NCBI RefSeq assembly: GCF_011040495.1
Contig: NZ_CP049037.1
Location: forward strand, 2,108,001-2,172,000
Length of the DNA stretch: 64,000 nucleotides
Reading direction: 5' to 3'
Source: Pseudohalocynthiibacter aestuariivivens
GTDB lineage: Bacteria; Pseudomonadota; Alphaproteobacteria; Rhodobacterales; Rhodobacteraceae
Shown: positions 18,808-27,407 of the stretch, in pieces
Layout of the letters: each line of letters opens with the position of its first letter
Numbering within the stretch: the first letter of the stretch is position 1
The notes under the pieces: generated by a model
The model's input: only the letters and a program-made list of their open reading frames with translations
Databases searched by the model: none
Told to the model about the DNA's origin: nothing
Made by a program: the position numbers and the translations under genes

Positions 18808-19596
18808 ATGCGTTTTCTTGGCTGTCTGCTGACGATCTGCCTGTTGCTGACGCAACCAGTGTCAGCAGAGGACCCGCCGCGTGCGCAGGTCAGCAAGGCT
18901 GACATCGTGCGTCTTCTTGGGCGTATTTTCACTGAAGAAACCGTGCAGGACGATCTGGTTCGGTTAGGCTTCAAAGGGCCTAATCTGGCATTGGCGACCA
19001 CCCAGATGCGGCGGATCATGACAGACTCTGATGTGGCTGGCTACATTGCAGATCAGGTTCTGGCCTTCAGTGCAGACGGCACGCTGCCCGGTCAGGCGGG
19101 GGCACAAGGCTCGCTCTGGGGGGTAATCGACCGCGGCGTGGGACATCTGCCCATGCGCGATTTGCGCTACTACTATTTGGTAGAACAGACCGTGCTGAAC
19201 GCCATGCCAACCCGCGATTGTGGTTTGGCAGTCAAGGAACGTCTGTCGCCTGCACGGCTGTCTGACGCGACCGCACGGGCGGCGGCCCGCCTCAACACTC
19301 CTGCGCTGAAACAGTACTACCGCATTCAACTGGACGCAGCCCGGTTTGGCGCGACGCGTCCGCCGGTGACGATGCCGGCCGCCCGCATGGAACAGATCGA
19401 AGCCAAGATTTTTGACGCGCTACTTGCGCGGCTGGCCGGGGCCAAGAACGAGACCAGCATGATCCGAACCTTTGCCCGGCTCGACCAAGCGGATAACCGC
19501 AGCGCCTGTACAGCCGGGCGTCTGTTCATCGACACGGTGATGAACATGAAAGGTCGTGATCAGCATGACGCGCTCGTCCTGCTCAGCATGCCCTGA
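18808..19596 (+). CDS. Exported hypothetical protein
   Basis: 262 residues from the ATG at 18808 (AGGAA upstream). Signal peptide MRFLGCLLTICLLLTQPVSA with likely cleavage before EDPPRA. The mature part is helical, with no transmembrane segment after the signal; it contains RYYYLVEQTVLNAMPTRDCG and a later Cys in NRSACTAGRLF that could pair with the first. No family recognised. Probably periplasmic. Precedes the YcaQ-like gene by 70 bp, perhaps co-transcribed. Confidence 0.72.
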   Translation: MRFLGCLLTICLLLTQPVSAEDPPRAQVSKADIVRLLGRIFTEETVQDDLVRLGFKGPNLALATTQMRRIMTDSDVAGYIADQVLAFSADGTLPGQAGAQGSLWGVIDRGVGHLPMRDLRYYYLVEQTVLNAMPTRDCGLAVKERLSPARLSDATARAAARLNTPALKQYYRIQLDAARFGATRPPVTMPAARMEQIEAKIFDALLARLAGAKNETSMIRTFARLDQADNRSACTAGRLFIDTVMNMKGRDQHDALVLLSMP

Positions 19597-19666
19597 GTTT
19601 GTCTGCCCCGTTGCATCCACTGGCCGTTTGTCGCAAACAGTCTGCTTCTTCGGCACAGGATAACCC

Positions 19667-20833
19667 ATGACCGCCCTCAGAATACCAAACCGGCAGGCAC
19701 GTCACCTCTGGCTCTGGACCAACGGGCTATCCGGGACACCGACGGGAAAAGTGGATGTCATGGGTATGATCCGGCATCTCGGGTTCGTGCAGATTGACAC
19801 CATCCGTAACGTAACCCGCGCCCATCATCACATCCTGTGGACCCGCAACCAGAATTATCGCGAGCGTATGCTATGGCCGCTGCTGGGTCGTGACCGATTG
19901 CTGTTCGAACACTTCACCCATGACGCGTCACTTATCCCGATGGAGACGTTGCCAATCTGGCAGCGCCAGTTCCGGCGTCTGGGTGCAAAGGTGGCAGCGC
20001 ATGACTGGTATCAATCCGGCCTCGCGCGCGATCAGATCGCCCAGATCCGCGCCCGGATCGAGGCCGAGGGCGCCTTATCAACACACGCGTTCGACACACG
20101 CGCTGCCAACCGCGAGATGTGGGCGCGCCCGCCACATAAAAAGGCGCTTGATCAAATGTGGTACGCAGGTGAGCTGGCGACCTGCTACCGCAAGAATTTC
20201 GTAAAATTTTATAATCTGGGCGAACGGGTGTTCCCCGCGCATCTGCGCGAAGGTCCATCCGACCGCGACCAGATCGACGCACTGTGTGATGGCGCGCTTG
20301 ATCGTCTCAGCATCGCCAGTTGTGGCGAGGTACAGCGATTCTGGGGCGCGATGGACGCGAGCGAGGCGCGCGGTTGGATGACCCGCCGTGATCTGGTGCC
20401 CATCGAGGTGGAAGGTGCGGACCGCAAATGGACAACCTGCTACGCCCCGCCTGACATTGAGGCACGACTGGAGGCACTGCCCAGTCCTACGACGCGATTA
20501 CGTATCCTCAACCCGTTCGATCCCGCGATCCGCGACCGGGTCAGGCTGAACCGGCTGTTCGGCTTTGAATACGTTAACGAGATGTTTGTACCGCAGGCCA
20601 AACGGCGTTGGGGGTACTACGTCTATCCGCTGCTCGAAGGGGATCGTTTTGTCGGTCGGATCGAACTAAAGGCCGATCGCGCAGCAAACTGGATGCACGT
20701 CACCGGGTTCTGGTCCGAGAACCGCATCAAATGGCCCCTCAGCCGACTGGACCGGCTCGACGCCGAGCTGATCCGCTTTGCACGGCTGGCGGGTATTTCC
20801 GATATCCGATGGAATGTCCCCCGACCTGCGTAA
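19667..20833 (+). CDS. YcaQ-like DNA glycosylase family protein (HTH_42)
   Basis: 388 residues. FVQIDTIRNVTRAHHHILW carries the Q-x-D motif that in E. coli YcaQ performs interstrand crosslink unhooking; EHFTHDASLIPMETLP and LWPLLGRDR follow the same family. C-terminal WGYYVYPLLEGDRFVGRIE and ADRAANWM fit the terminal beta domain. Assignment to the winged-helix glycosylase superfamily is firm; crosslink-repair activity is inferred. Confidence 0.87.
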   Translation: MTALRIPNRQARHLWLWTNGLSGTPTGKVDVMGMIRHLGFVQIDTIRNVTRAHHHILWTRNQNYRERMLWPLLGRDRLLFEHFTHDASLIPMETLPIWQRQFRRLGAKVAAHDWYQSGLARDQIAQIRARIEAEGALSTHAFDTRAANREMWARPPHKKALDQMWYAGELATCYRKNFVKFYNLGERVFPAHLREGPSDRDQIDALCDGALDRLSIASCGEVQRFWGAMDASEARGWMTRRDLVPIEVEGADRKWTTCYAPPDIEARLEALPSPTTRLRILNPFDPAIRDRVRLNRLFGFEYVNEMFVPQAKRRWGYYVYPLLEGDRFVGRIELKADRAANWMHVTGFWSENRIKWPLSRLDRLDAELIRFARLAGISDIRWNVPRPA

Positions 20834-20903
20834 CTGTTGGCTTTATTCTCAGCACATTGAGCAGTAATCTGCCAGACCAGACAATGCAGCGCAGGAGACA
20901 CCC

Positions 20904-22085
20904 GTGGCCTTGGCCCCCACCGAAATTCCGGCCCCTGCAATCGCACCGCCCCAGTTTCTCTGGCATCCGGCCACACGGGGGTATGAACGCGGGGAATTGG
21001 CATCATCTGATAGTGCATTGGGCCAGTTGCGCATCGCCATGCAGAGCGGCAAAGGTTTTGCGATCGCACAAGAAGGGCTTGGCCCGATGCTGCCCCCCGG
21101 TATCCTTCAATGCCAGACCGGCGGCACCACCGGGACACCAAAACTGATCGAACGCAACCATAGTTCGTGGATCAGCAGCTTCATTCAAAACGCACATCAC
21201 TTTGGTATCGGACCCGGCACAGCCGTCGGGTGCTTTGGTGGTCTGGGCCATTCGCTCGCTCTTTATGCCGCAATCGAGGCCGCGCATATGGGGGCGGATA
21301 TCCATATGCTGGTGGGGCTGCGGCCACGCGCGCAAATCGCCGAACTGTCCCGGCATAACGTCTCCGTGTTGTACGCGACGCCGACGCAACTATCACTTTT
21401 GACCACGGTGGGGGCGACGCTGCCAGCAGTGCGGCATGTCCTTTGCGGCGGGGGCCAGTTAGGAGCGGAAGCGCGCAACAAGGGTCATACCCTCTGCCCG
21501 AACGCAGAAATCACGGTATTTTACGGCGCCTCCGAGACCAGTTTCGTGAGCCTCTCTGACGCGCACACCCCACCCGGCTCTGTCGGGCGCGCCTATGGGA
21601 CCGCCCGGATCGAGATTCGTAATGGCGGAGAGGTCTGGGTATCCAGCCCCTATCTCTTCAGCCACTATGCCAGCGGTCACAGCGTCGAGACCCGACGTGA
21701 CGGCGCATTTCTGACGGTGGGCGAGATGGGGTGGCTGGACAAGGATGGCTATCTGTTCCTGACAGGCCGCCGCGATCGCATGGTTCGCATCGCCGAACAA
21801 AGCGTTCATCCCGAGACTGTTGAAGCGCGGCTGTTAACCGATCCAGATGTGGCAATGGCCTGTGTGCTGCCGCGTGATGACGCCGCGCGCGGGCAGGTTC
21901 TGGAGGCGGTGATCGCCGGCGCGCCGAACCCCACACTCGCCGACAGGTTGGACCGTGACTGTCGTATTGCATTTGGCCCCCTAATCGCGCCGCGTGCGTT
22001 CCATTTCCTGCCAGAACTTCCCTTGCGCGCAGCGGGTAAACCCGATCTCGCCCGCCTCGCCGCATGGCTGGACTCGCTTGCGTGA
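20904..22085 (+). CDS. Compact AMP-forming acyl-CoA/acyl-acid ligase
   Basis: 393 residues from a GTG with CAGGAG upstream. ANL-superfamily adenylation enzyme: P-loop TGGTTGTPKLIERNH is already at about residue 72, A5 region ITVFYGASETSFVSL, A7-A8 GEMGWLDKDGYLFLTGRRDR, and a C-terminal lobe to FLPELPLRAAGKPDLARL, where the Lys of GKPD is the adenylation Lys. Most relatives have their P-loop 80-100 residues later, so the N-terminal lobe is shortened; the 70 bp upstream do not code for the missing part. GTGA overlap with the thiolase indicates coupling. Substrate unknown. Confidence 0.82.
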   Translation: MALAPTEIPAPAIAPPQFLWHPATRGYERGELASSDSALGQLRIAMQSGKGFAIAQEGLGPMLPPGILQCQTGGTTGTPKLIERNHSSWISSFIQNAHHFGIGPGTAVGCFGGLGHSLALYAAIEAAHMGADIHMLVGLRPRAQIAELSRHNVSVLYATPTQLSLLTTVGATLPAVRHVLCGGGQLGAEARNKGHTLCPNAEITVFYGASETSFVSLSDAHTPPGSVGRAYGTARIEIRNGGEVWVSSPYLFSHYASGHSVETRRDGAFLTVGEMGWLDKDGYLFLTGRRDRMVRIAEQSVHPETVEARLLTDPDVAMACVLPRDDAARGQVLEAVIAGAPNPTLADRLDRDCRIAFGPLIAPRAFHFLPELPLRAAGKPDLARLAAWLDSLA

Positions 22086-23188
22086 CGCACACTTGGATCA
22101 TTGCCGCGCGACGCAGTGCCGTGATCCCGCGGGGTGGTGCCTTTGCGGCGCTGGACCTGCACGATCTCGCGGTCCCCGTGATCCATGGCGCACTGGCCGA
22201 TGCCTGTCTCGACCCCGTACAAGTCGACGAACTGGTCCTTGCCAACGCGCTCGGCGCCGGTGGTAATCCGGCGCGTTTGATCGCGCTGGCCGCCAATCTG
22301 CCACAGCATGTTGCGGGCCTGACGATCGACAGGCAATGCGTAGGTGGTCTTGATGCGATCTTGCTGGCCGACACGCTCATCCGCGCCGGGCATGCCGACG
22401 TCATACTTGCAGGCGGGGTCGAGAGTTATTCGCGACGTCCCTTGCGGCTGCGCACCTTTGCCGACAATCGCACACCCGAACCGTATGATCAGCCGCCTTT
22501 CGCCCCGACACCGGCGCAAGATCCGAATATGGCAGAGGCCGCAAATGCGCTGGCCCGGAGCCGCAGCATCAGCCGCGGGGCACAGGATGCCTTTGCCATC
22601 CAGAGCCATGCCAGCGCGCTCGCAGCACAGTCGCGGATGGTCGGTGAAATCACTCCGATTGCAGGTATTGTGACGGACCCGTTCACGCGCCGACTAAGCC
22701 AGAAGACTTGTGCCCGCGCGACGCCGATCGCTGGCAGTATCACCGCCGCGAATGCCGCCGTGGCCGCCGATGCTGCCGCGATCTGCGTTGTTGTCTCGGA
22801 CAAGTTCGCGGCACGGTTCACCGGGCCAAAGGCACGGATTTCCGCTGGTGCCACACTGGGTGCGGATCCGGCACAGCCGGGCATCGCCCCGGTCGCCGCA
22901 ATTCGTGCCAGCCTGACCACCGCCGGCATCGAACCGGGCGATCTGAAGGTGATCGAGATGATGGAGGCCTACGCGGTGCAGGCAATGGCCTGCATCGAGG
23001 AGGTGGGGCTAAACCCCGCGCGCACCAACCTTGGCGGCGGGGCCTTATCGCGCGGGCACCCCATCGGCGCGTCCGGCGCGATTAACGCCGTGCGCCTGTT
23101 TCACGAACTGCAACGATCAGGCGGCTCCGGGCTGGCCGCAATCGCAGCGGCCGGTGGCCTCGGCACGGCTCTGGTTTTGGGGGGCTAG
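22082..23188 (+). CDS. Thiolase-family protein lacking the second catalytic Cys
   Basis: 368 residues from a GTG at 22082 that overlaps the ligase stop. The nucleophilic Cys is kept (IDRQCVGGLDA), as is the catalytic His block GGALSRGHPIGASGA. The usual NEAFA motif reads MMEAYAVQA, and the C-terminal C-x-GGG motif reads AAAGGLGTA, so the proton-donor Cys is replaced by Ala. Such changes suggest altered chemistry (half-reaction or acyl transfer) instead of ordinary Claisen condensation. The stop shares CTAG with the bioY stop on the other strand. Confidence 0.82.
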   Translation: MTHTWIIAARRSAVIPRGGAFAALDLHDLAVPVIHGALADACLDPVQVDELVLANALGAGGNPARLIALAANLPQHVAGLTIDRQCVGGLDAILLADTLIRAGHADVILAGGVESYSRRPLRLRTFADNRTPEPYDQPPFAPTPAQDPNMAEAANALARSRSISRGAQDAFAIQSHASALAAQSRMVGEITPIAGIVTDPFTRRLSQKTCARATPIAGSITAANAAVAADAAAICVVVSDKFAARFTGPKARISAGATLGADPAQPGIAPVAAIRASLTTAGIEPGDLKVIEMMEAYAVQAMACIEEVGLNPARTNLGGGALSRGHPIGASGAINAVRLFHELQRSGGSGLAAIAAAGGLGTALVLGG

Positions 23189-23730
23189 CAGCGCGACAAC
23201 ACCGCAGCAGGCCGCGCGCGCGCCAGCGCAGATGTTAGCATACCCGCGATCGCCGCTTTCAGGATATCACCCGGAATGAACGCCGCGACCAGCATCGCTG
23301 CCTCGGGCAGAGATTTTTCCAGCATCAGCGCCAGACCCGCCGTCCCGAACGCATAAAGTACCACGATCCCACCCAATGCGGATGCGATCCCGGCCACCAG
23401 AGTCAGCGGGGCATTGCGCCAGCGCTCTGTAATCAAACCAGTCACGAACGCTGCAATCGGAAAGCCCACGAGAAAACCCATCGTCGGCGAGGCAAAGACA
23501 CCCAATCCACCGCGCCCGCCCGCCAGAAGCGGCAGACCCATCGCCACCAGCAGCAAGAAAAGCAGCACCGCCAGTGCGCCCCTGCGTGCGCCCAATACTG
23601 TGCCACACAACATCACACCCAGACTCTGCGCCGTGATTGGCACGCCGAACCCCAACGTGACCTTTGGGATCAGCCCAAGTGCTGCAATGAGAGCCGCGAA
23701 AAGGGCGATAAGAGCAATGTTGCGTTCCAT
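23185..23730 (-). CDS. bioY: Biotin ECF transporter substrate-binding (S) component
   Basis: 181 residues, six predicted membrane helices. LIPKVTLGFGVPITAQSLGVM and GGLGVFASPTMGFLVGFP are hallmark BioY blocks for biotin binding, followed by FIPGDILKAAIAGML. Works with BioM and BioN in the inner membrane. Last gene of bioMNY on this strand, 26 bp after bioN. Confidence 0.96.
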   Translation of the reverse strand: MERNIALIALFAALIAALGLIPKVTLGFGVPITAQSLGVMLCGTVLGARRGALAVLLFLLLVAMGLPLLAGGRGGLGVFASPTMGFLVGFPIAAFVTGLITERWRNAPLTLVAGIASALGGIVVLYAFGTAGLALMLEKSLPEAAMLVAAFIPGDILKAAIAGMLTSALARARPAAVLSRC

Positions 23731-23756
23731 GGCATGTCCTTTGTTGTGATGTGCGG

Positions 23757-24353
23757 TCAGACTCCGCCGCGCGCCCTTAGGGCTTCGGCCACATGATCGG
23801 CGTCGTCAATAGCCAATAAGGCAAAGGGCAGGATTATCCGCCATCCCAGCCGCCGCTGTGATCGCGCACGCCACGATTGCGCCAGTTGCGCGCCCTTCGC
23901 CGCCAGCGCGGGGGTAAAGCGGATCACCAGCGCGATGCTTATCTCCAGCGCAGCCGTATTCAGACCAAGACGGCGCAACGGTGTCGCCAACCAACGGACA
24001 ACGGCAATCATATCGCTCAACCGCGTGGTCATGGTCACCAGATTGGCCAACCCCACCGCCGTCAGCAGGCGCAGCGCGATCACCGCACCCTGAACCGGTG
24101 ACTGCGTGATCAGATGCCACAAGGCGATGATCACCAAAAAGGGCCAGAGGACGCGCAACCGGCGCAGACCCGCGCGCAGGAACACCGCGCCCGGCGCTGC
24201 ATAGAGTGCCAGCACCGTGGCACAAGCTGCGATGTGGAACACCAATCCATCGGCGGCAAACAACACCATTGTCGCGGCACAAAGGGCGGCCAGCTTTGCA
24301 CCGGCGGGCCAGCCATGCGCACGGGTCTCAACCGGCGATGTCAGAGATATCAT
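23757..24353 (-). CDS. bioN: Biotin ECF transporter transmembrane (T) component
   Basis: 198 residues with about five hydrophobic helices and the coupling-helix region ending EALRARGG, the A-R-G signature of ECF T-components. TRLSDMIAVVRWLATPLRRLG is the family cytoplasmic block. Its start overlaps the bioM end by 26 bases, which indicates tight coupling. Short T component, as in Rhodobacter capsulatus BioN. Confidence 0.92.
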   Translation of the reverse strand: MISLTSPVETRAHGWPAGAKLAALCAATMVLFAADGLVFHIAACATVLALYAAPGAVFLRAGLRRLRVLWPFLVIIALWHLITQSPVQGAVIALRLLTAVGLANLVTMTTRLSDMIAVVRWLATPLRRLGLNTAALEISIALVIRFTPALAAKGAQLAQSWRARSQRRLGWRIILPFALLAIDDADHVAEALRARGGV

Positions 24354-25053
24354 CAGCTCCTCCCAGCTCGGTCATTTTGGTGGTAAAAGCGGGCAGCACG
24401 TCGTCCGCAGGCCCATCCTGTGCAATGCGTCCGTCGGACAACCAGATCACCCGCTCATAGCCCGCTAATGCCGCCGGGTCGTGGCTGACATGCACCAAGG
24501 TGGCCTCGATCCCGTCCAGATACCGTGTCAGCTGCATCCGCGTCGGAATATCGAGCCCCGACAGAGGTTCGTCCAGAATGATCACCCTTGGGGCCATCGC
24601 CAACACCGCCATCAGGCAGACCAGCTGCTTTTGACCCTGTGACAGCGTGTGCACCGCGGCCTTGGCCCAGTGCGATTTATCAAATCGGGCCAGCATCGTG
24701 CTGACCCCTTCGGCGACGGCCTGCTTGTCGTGACCCAACTGGCCGAGGCCAAAGGCAATCTCTTCTTCGACGGTTGGAAAGATGATCTGGTGATCCGGAT
24801 TCTGAAAGAGGATACCGACCTGCCGGATCGCCGCCTTACGATCATCGCCGACGTTCACACCACCGACGCGCACGCGACCACTGTCAGGTTTCACTAGCCC
24901 CGCCATGACCCGCGATAGCGTCGTTTTGCCCGACCCGTTGCGCCCGACGATACCAATCCGCCCTTCGTGGGCTGTCAGATTGATCCCATCCAGCAATCGC
25001 CGACCATCGACGGCCAAATCTACATCCAGCATCTCCAGAAGAGGCGGGGTCAT
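24328..25053 (-). CDS. bioM: Biotin ECF transporter ATPase (A) component
   Basis: 241-residue ABC ATPase: Walker A VGRNGSGKTTLS, Q-loop LFQNPDHQIIFPTVEEEIAFG (typical of ECF ATPases), signature LSQGQKQL, Walker B VIILDEPLSGLD, switch His in VHVSHD. Energises BioN-BioY. I looked for a BioR-type operator (TTATCTATAA-like) in the 160 bp upstream and did not find one. Confidence 0.95.
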   Translation of the reverse strand: MTPPLLEMLDVDLAVDGRRLLDGINLTAHEGRIGIVGRNGSGKTTLSRVMAGLVKPDSGRVRVGGVNVGDDRKAAIRQVGILFQNPDHQIIFPTVEEEIAFGLGQLGHDKQAVAEGVSTMLARFDKSHWAKAAVHTLSQGQKQLVCLMAVLAMAPRVIILDEPLSGLDIPTRMQLTRYLDGIEATLVHVSHDPAALAGYERVIWLSDGRIAQDGPADDVLPAFTTKMTELGGADDISDIAG

Positions 25054-25217
25054 CAGGCGGCGCTCCTCTCGCGGTCTGGTGTTGCGGGACGCGGCTTCTT
25101 ACACCCGGGCAGTTGGGCGAGACAAGGGGCGTGGACAGGCTTGCGGTCACATCCCAATCGCCTAATGTACGCAGGATTACGCGCGCCCCAAGGCCGCATG
25201 ACAGCATGAGGCCCCCA

Positions 25218-27407
25218 ATGGATCGCGCCGAAATCGTACACGAAAATTTCCTGAGGCTCTGCCAACAGGGGGATTTGCCGATAGGCGCGCCGCCCACAGA
25301 AGCTCTCACCAAGCAGGAGGCAATCACGCTCTTTCGCGCGCAATGCCTCAGCCGCGCACTCGACCGGACCAGTCGAGCAATGCAAAAGGCCGGGCAAGGA
25401 TTCTACACCATCGGATCATCAGGCCACGAGGGCATGGCGGCTGTCGCCCACGCCCTGCGTCCGGATGATATCGCGTTTCTGCATTACCGTGACGCCGCGT
25501 TTCAGATCGCGCGCGCCGGGCAGGTACCCGGACAGACCATCACCTGGGACATGCTGTTAAGCTTTGCCTGCTCCTCCGAAGATCCAATTTCCGGCGGACG
25601 CCACAAGGTACTGGGGTCCAAGGCGCTGATGATCCCGCCACAAACCTCGACCATCGCCAGCCACCTGCCCAAGGCGATGGGGGCAGCCTACGGCATTGGG
25701 CTGGCGCGTCGGCATCCGCCTGAACATCGGCAACTGCCGCGTGATGGCATCGCGATGGCCAGTTTTGGCGACGCCTCCGCCAACCATTCGACCGCGCAGG
25801 GTGCGATCAACGCGGCAGGCTGGGCGAGCGTCCAGTCAGTGCCCTTGCCGCTGTTGCTGGTATGCGAGGATAACGGCATCGGCATTTCGACCCAGACACC
25901 AAAGGGCTGGATTGCCGCAACCATGGGCCACCGCCCCGGCATTCGCTACTTCCATGCCGATGGTCTAGATCTCTACGATACGGCACGCGCCGCGGCCGAG
26001 GCTGCTGCCTATGTTCGCCGCCATCGGAAACCCGCGTTTCTGCATCTGACAATGGTGCGCCTGTACGGTCACGCAGGCGCCGACCTGCCTACCACATATC
26101 TGCCGAAATCCTTGGTCGAGGCCGAAGAGGCCAACGATCCGCTGCTGCATTCGGTGCGCCTGCTGGACAGTGCCGGTGCGCTAAGCCGCAGGGATGCACT
26201 GGCGATCTACGAGGAAACGCTGGCGCGAGTCACGCGGGTTGCGGACGAGGCCGTGCAACGGCCCCGACTGCAAACTGCATCCGATGTCATGGCCAGCATC
26301 ATCCCGCCCAAACGGTCCTGCGCTCTGACCAACGGGCCGTCTGACGAGGCCCGCGCCGCCGCCTTTGGCAGCGACCTGAAACAAATGGATCAACCTCAGC
26401 CGATGAGCCGCCTGATAAACTGGGCGCTCACCGACCTGATGCTGGAACATTCCGAAATCGTCGTGATGGGAGAGGACGTGGGGCGCAAGGGTGGCGTCTA
26501 TGGGGTCACGCGGGCGTTGCATCAAAGATTCGGCACCGACCGTGTGATCGACACGCTGCTGGATGAACAAAGCATTCTGGGCCTCGCCATTGGCCTCGCT
26601 CATAACGGGTTCATTCCCATGCCCGAGATCCAGTTCCTCGCGTATCTGCACAATGCCGAGGACCAGTTGCGCGGCGAGGCAGCGACCTTGCCCTTCTTCA
26701 GTCAGGGCCAGTTCACCAATCCGATGGTTCTGCGGATTGCCGGACTGGGCTATCAAAAGGGCTTTGGCGGGCATTTCCACAATGACAACTCACTGGCAGT
26801 TCTGCGCGATATTCCCGGCCTGATCATCGCTTGCCCGTCCTCGGGCGCGGATGCGGCCTGTATGCTGCGCGAATGCGTGCGGCTGGCGCGCGAGGAACAA
26901 CGGGTGGTGGTGTTCGTCGAACCCATCGCCCTCTATCCGATGCGCGACCTGCATGAGTCCGGTGACGGCGCATGGATGGATACCTACCCCGCGCCGGACC
27001 GCGTGATCACGCTGGATACGGTTGGCACCCATGGCGATGGCACCAATCTGGCCATCGTCAGTTATGGCAACGGGCATTACCTGTCACGGCAAGCGCAGGC
27101 ACGGCTGGCTGCGGACGGCATAAACGCGCGAGTAATCGACATGCGCTGGATCGCCCCTGTACCCGAGGCCGCACTGCTGGAGGCGACCAAAGATTGCGAC
27201 GCCGTGCTGATCGTCGATGAATGCCGTCGCACGGGCGGGCAGGCCGAAGGTCTGATGGCGCTCTTTACCGAAAAAACGGTACAGCCCGTTGCACGACTGA
27301 CCGCCGAGGACAGCTTTATCGCCACTGGCCCCGCCTATGCCGCAACGATGCCCTCTGCAGACGGAATCGTGAACGCGGCCAAGGCATTGCTGGAGACATG
27401 GGAATGA
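25218..27407 (+). CDS. Fused alpha/beta 2-oxoacid dehydrogenase E1 (thiamine-dependent)
   Basis: 729 residues from the ATG at 25218 (GAGG seven bases upstream; ATG 25206 is possible). Residues about 40-350 are an E1-alpha domain with the ThDP motif GDASANHSTAQGAINAAG...EDN, and ISGGRHKVLGS before it; residues about 400-729 are an E1-beta domain (VVMGEDVGRKGGVYGVTRAL, EQSILGLAIGLA, PMPEIQFLAYLHNAEDQ). Closest in layout to branched-chain 2-oxoacid or 2-oxoisovalerate E1. No E2 or E3 gene lies beside it, so it must use shared partners or act alone. ATGA overlap with the acyltransferase. Confidence 0.9.
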   Translation: MDRAEIVHENFLRLCQQGDLPIGAPPTEALTKQEAITLFRAQCLSRALDRTSRAMQKAGQGFYTIGSSGHEGMAAVAHALRPDDIAFLHYRDAAFQIARAGQVPGQTITWDMLLSFACSSEDPISGGRHKVLGSKALMIPPQTSTIASHLPKAMGAAYGIGLARRHPPEHRQLPRDGIAMASFGDASANHSTAQGAINAAGWASVQSVPLPLLLVCEDNGIGISTQTPKGWIAATMGHRPGIRYFHADGLDLYDTARAAAEAAAYVRRHRKPAFLHLTMVRLYGHAGADLPTTYLPKSLVEAEEANDPLLHSVRLLDSAGALSRRDALAIYEETLARVTRVADEAVQRPRLQTASDVMASIIPPKRSCALTNGPSDEARAAAFGSDLKQMDQPQPMSRLINWALTDLMLEHSEIVVMGEDVGRKGGVYGVTRALHQRFGTDRVIDTLLDEQSILGLAIGLAHNGFIPMPEIQFLAYLHNAEDQLRGEAATLPFFSQGQFTNPMVLRIAGLGYQKGFGGHFHNDNSLAVLRDIPGLIIACPSSGADAACMLRECVRLAREEQRVVVFVEPIALYPMRDLHESGDGAWMDTYPAPDRVITLDTVGTHGDGTNLAIVSYGNGHYLSRQAQARLAADGINARVIDMRWIAPVPEAALLEATKDCDAVLIVDECRRTGGQAEGLMALFTEKTVQPVARLTAEDSFIATGPAYAATMPSADGIVNAAKALLETWE

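Noticed and set aside
25054..25217. BioR or BirA operator upstream of bioMNY
   Set aside because: No TTATCTATAA-like palindrome found in the gap between bioM and the E1 gene.
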